From positions 35,872,732-35,936,731 of the forward strand of contig CP136065.1 of assembly GCA_032622095.1 (NCBI GenBank): 64,000 bases of DNA. The letters are read 5' to 3'. The stretch's first letter is position 1, and every line of letters begins with the position of its first letter. The DNA is from Siphonodentalium dalli. Lineage: Eukaryota; Mollusca; Scaphopoda; Gadilida; Siphonodentaliidae. Position numbers and translations under genes: made by a program. Shown here piece by piece: positions 33,784 to 43,616 of the stretch. Below the pieces are notes generated by a model. It ran no database searches, had not been told where the DNA came from, and was given only the letters and a program-made list of their open reading frames with translations.

Positions 33784-35082
33784 GGGTCCGTGAAGTTGGA
33801 TCGAAGTTCGAAGTTCGAAATTCGGTGGAGATTCGACCCCCACTTTTGTTTGCCTCAAATGCATTGTTGTGTTCCAATTCGTGCTCCCCTGCTCGAATTT
33901 TGGGTCAAAAGTGATTTTTTTTCACTTTTTCTGAGATACTGCTGGACTTGGAAAATTTAGCCACGGCGCTGGACTTAGAAAATTTGGCCTTCAATATTAA
34001 GGTGCCGAAGGGAAGTGGCATTATTTATGGCTGGATTGAGCTGAAATTTTGAATGTTTGATACTTTCCATAAGAGAATCAAGCAAACTAACGCTCAGCTT
34101 CGAGAAATTACTCGATCTATAGGTTTCAATTTCAATCTGAATTTCAATCTGGGCGAATTTCGATCTGGATTGAAGTTCGAAATTCAGATTGAAATTCGAC
34201 CCCCACTTTTGTTTGCCTCAAGTGCATTGTTGTGTTCCAATTCGTGCTCCCCTGCTCGAATTTTGGGTCAAAAGTGATTTTTTTTCACTTTTTCTGAGAT
34301 ACTGCTGGACTTGGAAAATTTAGCCACGGCGCTGGACTTGGAAAATTTCGCCTTCAATATTAAGGTGCCGGGGGGAAGTGGTATTGTTTATGGCTGGATT
34401 GAGCTGAAATTTGGTATGTTTGATTCTTTCCATAAGAGAATCAAGCAAACTAACGCTCAGCTTCGAGAAATTACTCGATCTATAGGTTTGAATTTCAATC
34501 TGAATTTTAATCTGGGCGAATTTCGATCTGGATTGAAGTTCGAAATTCAGATTGAAATTCAAACCTATAGATCGAGTAGTTTCTCGAAGCTGAGCGTTAG
34601 TTTGCTTGATTCTCTTATGGAAAGTATCAAACATGCCAAATTTCAGCTCAATCCAGCCATAAACAATGCCACTTCCCGTCGGCACCTTAATATTGAAGGC
34701 CAAATTTTCTAAGTCCAGCGTCGTGGCTAAATTTTCCAAGTCCAGCAGTATCTCAGAAAAAGTGAAAAAAATCACTTTTGACACAAAATTCGAGCAGGGG
34801 AGCACGAATTGGAACACAACAATGCGTTTGAGACAAAAAAAAGTGGGGGTCGAATTTCAATCTGAATTTCGAACTTCAATCCAGATCGAAATTCGCCCAG
34901 ATTGAAATTCAGATTGAAATTCAAACCTATAGATCGAGTAATTTCTCGAAGCTGAGCGTTAGTTTGCTTGATTCTCTTATGGAAAGTATCAAACATACCA
35001 AATTTCAGCTCAATCCAGCCATAAACAATGCCACTTCCCTTCGGCACCTTAATATTGAAGGCTAAATTTTCCAAGTCCAGCA

Positions 35083-35105
35083 GGGGGGGGGGGGGGGGGG
35101 GGGGG
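35083..35105 (+). repeat. Poly(G) tract (about 23 G)
   Basis: An uninterrupted G run at the left end of the nested element. The opposite end has only a short C run, so it has probably expanded or is prone to sequencing error. Confidence 0.9.
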
Positions 35106-36618
35106 TCGAAAAAAAATTCCAGGCACGTATGATGGGGTGGTGGGTGGGTGTCTCTCGGGTCCAAAAAGCAGTTTTTTCCATGTGCCAAATTGTTTTTCCA
35201 TTCCTGCTATTGAGTCTTATTTTGATGTGTTTTGAACAGAAACAGGTCATATATAGTTAATAGTAATGCTATACTATATATAGAGGTTATCAGTAGTTGG
35301 ATCAGTTGCACAATGGCCAACAATAACCCAAATTCAACTTGATAGAACTAGAAACTGCGCTATTGGAAAATTAAATTTAATCAGGATTCCATCTACTGAT
35401 ACAACAAAATAAGAATAACTATGCAGAACTCAGCTGAAAATAAGCAATAAAATGAAAGCACATTTGACCATATGAGACATGGAAATAAAGATATAATAAA
35501 TAATGGAATAAAATAGACTTTTGACAACATAAAACATAAAATCTTAACAAATAAATTGAAGGCCAGCCGGGCCAGCTTGAACAATTTCAAATTGTTTTCC
35601 AAGTTAATGTGGATCAGCTTGTAATGTTGATCACAGTAACAAAGATTTTATCGTCACTGATATCGTGAGCAAAAAAGAAGTGAGATTGGGCTATACATCC
35701 ATATTATTCCCAATTATTACGAAGCCTATTACTTCAAGCAGTGGCTACCAGCCTGCCATTACACGCTATAACATGTTTCCTCAGTTCTGGTTTCTGAGAT
35801 GCACCAAGAAGAGTCACGCGGGTATATCATGGTTGTGTTTGGTATTAGCATTATTCTTCAAACTGGGATAAACTGGGATGAACAGTTGTATTTCCACATG
35901 TTTTGATAAACAATTTGGTTCCAGCAATACAGTAATGAACTAATTAAACGTTTCCATAACCACAGCAGAATAATGGGTAATTTTTTCAGGGGAGAGCTTT
36001 CCGATGAATGACAACAAGCCATATTTCCAACTAAATCCTGAAAAATTACCCATTATTTTGCTGTGGTTATGGAGTCAATTAATTAGGGCATTACTGTATA
36101 TCACATAGCAAATATCAAAATATCAAATAATCTGAAATTTGTTGTACCGGTACCATGTATTCTGTAGAATACTCAAATGTGATTATGTGACTAGATCATG
36201 TGACTATATATTATGAAAATGAATGTTAATAAAAACTTTGGCACTCTGCCTATATATCCCTAGAAATGTGATTATGTTGACACATTTCTTGATTAATGAC
36301 ACTTATATGATAAATTCAAATAGTATCGTTATCTCATTATGCACTGTTCTATTCAAATATCGCGCAATAAATTATGATAATGCAGGATAATCAGCTATTT
36401 GGTTGCTCAGTTGATAATTTTCTCAAATTTAGGGGGGTGGGTATCCAAAACTGACCGGAAAAAAATTCCTGAAACGGAAAAAAAAGGGTGGGTGTCCAAA
36501 ATTGCCTGGAAAAAAAGGCCGGAAACGGAAGAAATTGGGTGGGTGGGTCCCCCGAGGCCGGAAAAAATTAAAATGATCATACGTGCCTGGAAATTTTTTC
36601 CGACCCTCCCCCCCTGAG
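35084..36618 (+). mobile_element. Nested 1.5-kb non-autonomous element with 8-bp target duplication
   Basis: It interrupts a foldback unit at TCCAGCAG (35,076-35,083), which recurs as TCCATCAG (36,619-36,626), a 7/8-matching 8-bp duplication typical of hAT-type insertion. The ends are imperfect inverted repeats: a G run then GTCGAAAAAAAATTCCAGGC at the left, GCCTGGAAATTTTTTCCGAC then a C run at the right. No transposase frame. The right subterminal part has three GGGTGGGTNTCCAAAA-like repeats. Confidence 0.75.
35930..36096 (+). mobile_element. Tc1/mariner-type MITE (167 bp) with TA target site
   Basis: Starts CAGTAATG and ends CATTACTG, flanked by TA on each side. The TIRs extend about 60 bp (CCATAACCACAGC, AATAATGGGTAATTTTT and CAGG pair with their complements near 36,045-36,075). 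It lies inside the nested 1.5-kb element, so there are three levels of nesting. Confidence 0.8.
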
Positions 36619-37165
36619 TCCATCAGTATCTCAGAAAAAGTGAAAAAAAATCACTTTTGACACAAAATTCGAGCAGGGGAGCACGAATTGGAACACAACA
36701 ATGCATTTAAGGCAAACAAAAGTGGGGGTCGAATTTCAATCTGAATTTCGAACTTCAATCCAGATCGAAATTCGCCCAGATTGAAATTCAAACCTATAGA
36801 TCGAGTAATTTCTCGAAGCTGAGCGTTAGTTTGCTTGATTCTCTTATGGAAAGTATCAAACATACCAAATTTCAGCTCAATCCAGCCATAAACAATGCCA
36901 CTTCCCTTCGGCGCCTTGATATTGAAGGCGAAATTTTCTAAGTCCAGCGCCGTGGCTAAATTTTCCAGCAGTATCTCAGAAAAAGTGAAAAAAATAACTT
37001 TTGACACAAAATTCGAGCAGGGTAACACGAATTGGAACACAACAATGCATTTGAGGCAAACAAAAGTGGGGGTCGAATCTCCACCGAATTTCGAACTTCA
37101 ATCTAACTTCACGCGAATCTCCACCGAATTTCGAACTTCGAACTTCGATCCAACTTCACGGACCC

Positions 37166-39435
37166 GCACCTTTGAGGAGCTTTCTTAATCTTCAAGTATT
37201 TTTCGCAAATTGCCCAGACCATCTGGTGTGTTAAACTCTTCCCTAAACCGAAATGAGGCCAGTCCGTCCCATTTAAATCGCGCGAGGTGGCTTCGCGCGC
37301 AACGGAAACGTCTCATGCTGTGAACCATGTATGAATTTACCAGTATTACTAAACTGAATTCCAAGATAATTTTATTCATTAACAGCTTCTATCACTTGGG
37401 AGTAATGGGAGCCAAATCTGACTGGTTACACAAATCAGTACAATCATATATATAATCTTACTACCGGCTCTGGTGTACTTCCGTACACAAAACTACACAA
37501 TAATTGTTTAAATACAAGCACCATCGGTCTCTATTGGCACAATTCAAGTACAATTGCATTTTAGATTGGAATTTACGAAACTATTCATACATATAAAGCT
37601 GGACATCAATATTGGAACACACACAGGATAAATTTCTATCAGGCTAATTGATAACCTTATATCGAGTTACAACAAACGAGGCCGCATCGACAAGTTCGTG
37701 GCATCTGTGCACTGGCTGATTTATTACCTCTTGCGTGATGAGGTGAAATCAAAGAGATACCGATACCGGATATGGCATTAATTTGTCCATACATTAGGAA
37801 GAAAATTCCAGGGATATACATGTACGATGGGTTCTTCTCAGAAGATAGCAATCATTCTACTTACATATTTGGGACTGGCCACGACTGCTACAGTTACCAT
37901 TCTGTAGTCGATCCCAGTCTATCTGCTATATTTTCATGGCAATTACTTTACTTAATGCGTGTTAATCGTCGATAATCGTTCTTGGCTGCGTGGTATTCTC
38001 GTGGTGATTCCTTTGTGCGATTGGCAGCATCATTTTATTTAACGGAAATTTTATCGAAATTCAACCCGTCGATTGTAAAAATTGGCCCAAAGAAAGTAAA
38101 GATACCAATATACCGCGATTGCTCATAAAAATATGTTATATTGTGTGTGCTATAAAATATGCATATGTGCATATATATGAAATTACTTTGATACTAACAA
38201 TTCTTGAAAATTTTATTAATTGTTGAAAATGAGCATTTTAAATTAAATTTGGAAAAACTAAATTTTATTTATATAAATTTTGATCCCAGTTTTCAAAACA
38301 AATTAATTTAAATTTAAAACTTTAGTTACGTTTTGGACATTAAATTCGATATTTTAAAGTGATCTGAAACACTCCAGTAGGGTGATGAAATAGAAATGGA
38401 GAATATCTTGCTGAAAGTAGTTATTTTTACAAATATTGTATCCAAATTGACAGAACACACCGTAATTCTTATATATATGCATTAAATACAGTGACCCCCC
38501 GATGGCGAAATCATTTGTGTTAATTTACCGCCGATAGATGCGTCCCGAATCGGGAAGTAAATATTTACAATTGAGCGTATAATATAGTAGTTCAGACGAT
38601 GTTTTCTATGAAGTGGTACGGTCGATTTGTTTGAGATTTTCGGCAATGTTAGTAGAATTCATACATCCCCTCATGGCATAGCGCATGCATACTAACTAAT
38701 CAGTTTCACGCGTCCGAACAAGTGCATAATATGTCTTTAACTTATGAATCTTTGTAATGTTATATCCAATTTTTCAGCCATTTGTTAGAACACGATATCG
38801 CCGCACAAACTACCGAAACCATTATCGTACATGTAATATGAACAAACACAAGAAAATAGTAATGCCAACTAAAATAAAATGCGACAACAAAACATGACAT
38901 GGATATAAAGGCCATAGACACAGATAAACAAATATGATATATATATATAATTCAATATATGAAATTGTTTTTTATTATAAAAGATTTTATCTGACAATTC
39001 TGTATTCATTGACGCTAAGACCACGTGCGATTTTTCCGTGTTTTTTCCGTGTTAAAATGTTGGCCACGCTTGGTTTTGAAAACACTACGGGCCTTGTATA
39101 CTGTGGTTGACACATCTTGACTTCTAGAATATACCGTGGCGCATCCATTCTAACAATACCCCTCTCCCAATCATGTTGATTTGCTATAGTGAACAGTCAT
39201 TGAAGTTTTAACTAATCTAGCCGAAATGTAGGCTAAGCGTTTTTTGGAATGCGTAACCGTCTATGACGTGTCATCGGTCGACCCCATTCACGACTGCTTT
39301 GATGGATACGCTCACAGTATGTAGCCCACCACGCATGTGTACCGTCATGTATCAATCACCATAACGAATTTAGCCCTCCCCGGTACTTGTAATTTAACAG
39401 AACCCAGCTGTTCGAAGCCAAAGTTAAACTATCTC
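37166..39435 (+). other. Unassigned AT-rich sequence, no gene
   Basis: No domain, recognisable repeat or framed exon was found over 2.2 kb. The few 60-70-codon frames show no conservation that I recognise. Confidence 0.5.
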
Positions 39436-40396
39436 TTAATTGCTGATTATTAGTGCCTCTTCAAAACCATTATAGGTAAACAAAACCAATCCCGTGACAT
39501 TCCCTGCGTCATGTCACTTTTTTGCATCAATTTCTCCACATATCTCCATGAAATAATAATAAACGCTCTTTAATGATTGTATATCAATGAAATCATCTGA
39601 GGTCAAAGACGCCTATCACGTGAAATCACCTGGTCGGGTGATTCATCTGTACCAATTTTTCTTCATATACTTTGAGCCTATAGCGAATGCCTTCGTTGCT
39701 CGCATTTGCCCATTAAAGTCGTCTGAGATCAACGGCATCCGGATAGAGTTAATTTTTTTCTTTTAATTGCTAATTATTAGTGCATCTTTAAATCGTGTGA
39801 GGTCGACACACCCAATCCTTTGACACGCCCTGCGTCATTCCAGTTTTGTCACAAATTTCCCCCACTCATCTTCAGGAATGAAAATAAACGCTCTTTATTG
39901 ATTATATGACCATGTAAGTCATCTGAGGTCAAAGACGCCTATCGCGTGACAACCACCTGGTCGGGTGATTCATCTGTACCAGTTATCCCAAATTATACTT
40001 TGAGCCTATAACTAACGCTCTTTATTGCTCACATTTGTCCATTAAAATCGTCTGAGATCAGCGGCATCCGGATAAAGTTACATTTATCTTTTAATTTCTT
40101 ATTATTAGTGCATGTTTAAATAATTTGAGGTCAACAAACCCATTCGCTTGACATGCCCTGCGTCATTCGACTTTTGTCACCAATTTTCTCACATATCTTC
40201 TGGAATGATGATAAACGCTCTTTATTGATTATATACCCATGTAAGTCATCTTGGGTCGAAGATGCCTATCGCGTGACATTCATCAAGTTGGGTGGTTCAT
40301 TTGTACCAATTTTCCTACAAATACTTTAAACTTATAAAGAACGCTCTTTATTGCTCAAATTTGACCCTTAAAGGCGTCTGAGGTCAACGGCATCTA
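39436..40396 (+). repeat. Tandem array of three 327-bp units
   Basis: Units start at 39,436, 39,763 and 40,091 (TTAATTGCTGATTATTAGTG and variants), the last slightly short. Each contains CCCTGCGTCAT, AATAAACGCTCTTTA, GTCAAAGACGCCTATC, GGTCGGGTGATTCATCTGTA, then in units 2 and 3 a second ACGCTCTTTATTGCTC, and AACGGCATCCGGATA. No coding frame. Confidence 0.93.
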
Positions 40397-40806
40397 TACC
40401 ACACTATATGGGTCATCCCCGTGTTTAAACTTACACCGACCAGATTTCAACCATTTTTGGTCTATAATCAATTAGTTAGTTAAATGCGTTGTTATTGTCC
40501 CTTTAGGACATCTAATGTCAATGGGACCTATCTGATAATATTTTCCGGGCCAAATTACCCATATATCAAACCTCATTAGTAACTGACCAATGTGGTTGTC
40601 TACTTAATGCATGGTTTATTCAGATGTAATTCTATATCTCCTGTGTCGTAGAAAATATCACCGCAAAATACGTAAATCGAAATATATCTCAGGATTTTGA
40701 ATTTTAAAAGTTGATATTGAGTAAGCGGTTTTAATTATAAGATATAACCCATAATCAGTCTTCGTCATGCAAACATATTCCCAAATTAACAGTATTTATC
40801 ACAATA

Positions 40807-41092
40807 AAACCAGGTCCCCCTAATGTCGGTCTGTAACACTGTCAGATATACACTACCGATAATTTAATTGCATATATCTATTAAAATATTCATTCCGCGC
40901 AAAAACTATCGACAGTTGGTGAATAATAGTGTCACAGAGATCACACATGACACGAAAAATATATAAATTTGCATGTTAAATTCACTTAAAAAACACGCTA
41001 AACATTAGGGGGACACACAAAAAGTCGCCCTAATGTAAAAGTCGCCCTAATGTGGGTTATTTACACACAAATGTCTCCCTAATGTGGCTTCC
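40807..41092 (+). repeat. Cluster of CCCTAATG boxes, partly inverted
   Basis: GGTCCCCCTAATGTCGG near 40,812 is inverted relative to CATTAGGGGGACAC near 41,004. AGTCGCCCTAATGT follows twice, then GTCTCCCTAATGTGG. The box family is shared with the MITE spacer and the 235-bp array. Confidence 0.6.
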
Positions 41093-41103
41093 GCGAACAT
41101 ATA

Positions 41104-41160
<57 letters not shown>
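41104..41160 (+). repeat. (TA)n microsatellite at the Penelope-like element's 3' side
   Basis: About 28 TA units immediately outside the left inverted repeat of the Penelope-like element. Confidence 0.95.
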
Positions 41161-41162
<2 letters not shown>

Positions 41163-41188
41163 TGTTGTTTGATGCATGCGTACAGTTG

Positions 41189-41478
41189 TATATAAGAATA
41201 AATTGAAAGCATGGCTTAGAAAAACATTATTGTATTGTAACTAGGCCTTTCACAGCTACTGCTGATCTTCAGGTTACACAATGTATAATATCATAATGTA
41301 TAACGAATATTAACGTCACTTCCGAATTTTGGTTTCATTGTGACGTCACTTCCCTGGATATTTGTTCCAGTGATGGTTTTAAGTTTTTTTCTGAATTTAG
41401 TTTCGGACGAAGTGTTTTTATCAACATTGTTTCCTTCCGAATTCTTTTCAATGGGTCCATTGATAGCATTTTGTATAA
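41189..41478 (-). repeat. Penelope-like element terminal repeat, left (3' of coding strand)
   Basis: About 290 bp, inverted relative to 44,890-45,180 with only a handful of differences. It includes the last roughly 60 codons of the endonuclease frame, so the repeat is partly coding. It carries the hammerhead-like motif at 41,237-41,277. Confidence 0.95.
41237..41277 (-). ncRNA. Hammerhead-ribozyme-like motif in the terminal repeat
   Basis: Read on the minus strand the order is: stem I GUAAC, core CUGAAGA (consensus CUGANGA), U, stem II CAGC with loop AGUA and GCUG, U, core GAAA, palindrome GGCC, cleavage triplet CUA, then stem I partner GUUAC. All conserved core blocks of a type I hammerhead are present in order. 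Stem III is only AGGCCU, which is self-complementary and would form properly between two RNAs, as in dimeric hammerheads known from Penelope-like elements. The base pair closing stem II is U-U in place of the usual G-C, which weakens the call. Predicted cleavage lies between 41,242 and 41,241. Confidence 0.6.
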
Positions 41479-42868
41479 CTGTGAATGAGCAACCGCCACA
41501 AATTTCCAGATGTTCGCTGAGATCAATTTGTCTCAGCTCTGGTTGTTTGATTTGTTGGCGGTGTATTCTCATGCGCTCACACACAGTGTTGCCCGTCTGT
41601 CCCACATAAAACTCATGGCATCCAGAACATATAATAATATAGATTAAGTTCCGTGATTTGCAGTCCATATCCGCATTGGGTTGAACTACTCTACCATTTT
41701 TAAACTTGAGTTGAGTACCAGTAACTATGTTTTTGCATGTACCGCATCTGGAATCTCTACACGTCCGAATTATGTATGTTGTTTCGTTGCTGGTATCGAA
41801 ACGGGCTCTCGTCAGTATTTTCTTCAAATTTTGTGGTTGTCGCTTACTTTGAAGTATATTATCCTCACTGACGAGATATTTCATTTTAGGACTCTTGTGT
41901 AGTATTGGTAGCAGTGTTTTTGCGGATTGAGTTACATTAGGGTGGCGTGGGTTGTGAGTTGTTACGAGTGGAATGAGATCGGACTCGGCTTGTCTCTCTT
42001 TATCTTTTCTCAATTCTGATTTAGGTGTTTTTAAAGCTTCGTCGATTCCACTTGTTATTAGCTTCTCTGGGTAATGTTGGTCTTGTAAGAAAGAGTGCAG
42101 TTCTTGTAGCCGAACATCTCTAATATCAACATCATCTACAATTGTACAGATACGTCTGGCTAGACAATACGGTATACTTCTCTTCGTATGGGAAGGATGG
42201 CAGGAATTAAAATCCAAGTATTGATGAGTATCTGTACTTTTATAAAATATATCGGTGGTGATGTGTTGTCCAGATTTATTAATTAGAACATCCAAAAATG
42301 ATAGCTGGTTTCTGTTTTGTTCCATGGTGAATTTAATTGTCGGATCTAAAGAATTGAGTATTTCTTGAAATGCTGTGAGGTCGGCTAATGGTGACTGCCA
42401 AATGATAAAACAGTCATCGATATACCGTTTCCATGCACCTCTGATGTAAGTGCTTTCATTGTTCGGGATTCTGTCCGACATAATTCCATGAAGTTTTTCT
42501 TCTAGATATCCCATGGTTAAATTAGCATATGTAGGGGCAACTTTTATGCCCATTGCTGTTCCTATGGTTTGTTTATAATAGTGTCCATCGAAGAAAAAAA
42601 CATTGCACTCTAGAACAATTTGCAGTCCTTCCATGATGAAGCATTTCTGGAATCGTTTATCGAGGATTTCGCTGCACTTAGTCATCCAATACTCTACAGA
42701 TTTCAGTCCTAGCTCATGATGTATACTACTGTATAAACTCGTGACATCGAAGCTGGCTAGTACTGATTCTGGGTCCACAGTTCTTGAAAGATTTCGAACA
42801 AATTCAATATCGTCCCTCAAGTAACTTGGGATATTAGGTAGGATCGGTTTCAGAATAAGATCTAAAAG
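41291..42868 (-). CDS. Reverse transcriptase palm/thumb plus GIY-YIG endonuclease (C-terminal part of Penelope-like polyprotein)
   Basis: Numbering is from Leu at 42,820, after which 509 codons follow. RT palm motifs are FDVTSLYSSI (24-33), the TAMGIKVAPTYA block (88-99), catalytic YIDD (133-136) and LSFLDVLI (173-180). The thumb-like HPSHTKRSIPY is at 208-218. A Cys pair CRDSRCGTC (354-362) precedes the endonuclease. GIY-YIG nuclease: IYI at 393-395, CSGC and YVGQTGN (398-411), RMRIHR (416-421), SEHL (435-438). The frame is open from 42,868, continuous in sense with the upstream frame (see 42,862-43,616) but shifted by one base. No initiator is expected, and the 42,820 codon is TTG. The protein would prime and copy element RNA at chromosomal nicks. 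Confidence 0.95.
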   Translation of the reverse strand, partial: LLDLILKPILPNIPSYLRDDIEFVRNLSRTVDPESVLASFDVTSLYSSIHHELGLKSVEYWMTKCSEILDKRFQKCFIMEGLQIVLECNVFFFDGHYYKQTIGTAMGIKVAPTYANLTMGYLEEKLHGIMSDRIPNNESTYIRGAWKRYIDDCFIIWQSPLADLTAFQEILNSLDPTIKFTMEQNRNQLSFLDVLINKSGQHITTDIFYKSTDTHQYLDFNSCHPSHTKRSIPYCLARRICTIVDDVDIRDVRLQELHSFLQDQHYPEKLITSGIDEALKTPKSELRKDKERQAESDLIPLVTTHNPRHPNVTQSAKTLLPILHKSPKMKYLVSEDNILQSKRQPQNLKKILTRARFDTSNETTYIIRTCRDSRCGTCKNIVTGTQLKFKNGRVVQPNADMDCKSRNLIYIIICSGCHEFYVGQTGNTVCERMRIHRQQIKQPELRQIDLSEHLEICGGCSFTVIQNAINGPIEKNSEGNNVDKNTSSETKFRKKLKTITGTNIQGSDVTMKPKFGSDVNIRYTL

Positions 42869-43616
42869 TTACTCAAACGATGGGTCGGACATATAGGTCC
42901 GGCAACTATAGGACGCAGCTTGAGATCACTAGGTTTGAGTATTTCGATTATCTCCGAATTTTGTTGTTCAATGGCTTTCTGGAACTCCACTGATTTGTGA
43001 ATCTTGGGTAGACCATAGAAATTGCTACATCGTGATTTGAATATCGTAAGATAGTCCTTCTCTTTGTCTGTTAAACAGTTAGAATGTCGTTTGACGAGTT
43101 TTCGTATTTTATTCAAAATACCTTTGTTCTGATCGTCTTCTACTTCCATGTATGACGAATTGTTTAACAGTAATTTTTCTGCCATTGACTTGTAGTGATC
43201 ACTGTCCATCACAACAACTGCTCCTCCTTTATCTGCTTCCTTGATAATAATTGATTTATCATTTTGAAGTCGTGTTAAAGCGTCTTGTTCTGACTTGGTA
43301 ATGTTGTGACGGATTTTTGCTGATGATGACGTATTCAAAGGGATTCTGGACAAAGTGTATATATATTCGTCCAGATGATTATCCCTACCTTTACGTGGTG
43401 TGAATGATGATTTGTTTCTTGCCAAGGAACCATCGTCAGAATAATCTGTATCCACATAGTACTCTTTCACACGTAGTTTACGACAAAAGCCATCGATGTC
43501 TGAACGGAGTTCGTCACAATTTTTAGATGGTAGCGGTGTAAATTTCATTCCGCGTTCAAATTTTTTTATTTCGTCTTCATCAAGTTTCCGTTGTGACAAG
43601 TTGAAGATTTTCGGAT
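42862..43616 (-). CDS. N-terminal part of Penelope-like reverse transcriptase (frame broken at 42,862)
   Basis: It contains hallmarks of the group's RT N-terminus: the DKG motif (IIIKEADKGGAVVV), FYGLPKIHK, and LRPIVAGPICPTHRLSNF, immediately followed by TAG (42,862-42,864). The next residues of the conserved RT (LDLILKPIL) are found one base out of frame, so a single-base loss in the short T run at 42,863-42,869 (minus strand TTTT) explains the break. The frame is open upstream through the ORF1 stop, overlapping ORF1, so RT may be reached by frameshifting or from a downstream start. The first residue often quoted for this frame (43,599) is TTG. Confidence 0.93.

Larger units (their letters stand above)
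33784..37165 (+). mobile_element. Foldback (FB-like) element with repeated arms, interrupted by a nested insertion
   Basis: The outer ends are inverted repeats identical over about 52 nt, beginning GGGTCCGTGAAGTTGGATCG at the left with its complement ending at 37,165. The left arm holds two tandem units of about 367 bp (CGACCCCCACTTTTGTTTGC, then TTTTCTGAGATACTGCTGGA, then GATTGAGCTGAAATTT, then GATCTATAGGTTT). The right arm holds the same units inverted. The symmetry centre is near 34,525. The right arm is split by a 1.5-kb insertion. Drosophila FB elements have this layout of arms made of internal repeats (family knowledge). Mirror-image open frames on both strands (for example 34,311-34,712) follow from the palindrome and are not genes. 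No target duplication was found. Confidence 0.85.

Noticed and set aside
34311-34817. 133- and 165-codon frames on opposite strands with the same protein phrases
   Set aside because: Explained by the foldback palindrome; no domain and no initiation context beyond chance.
39436-40396. Retrozyme (ribozyme-bearing tandem repeat) in the 327-bp array
   Set aside because: CTGAGGTCAAAGACG resembles a hammerhead start, but the CUGANGA and GAAA blocks with pairing stems are not present.
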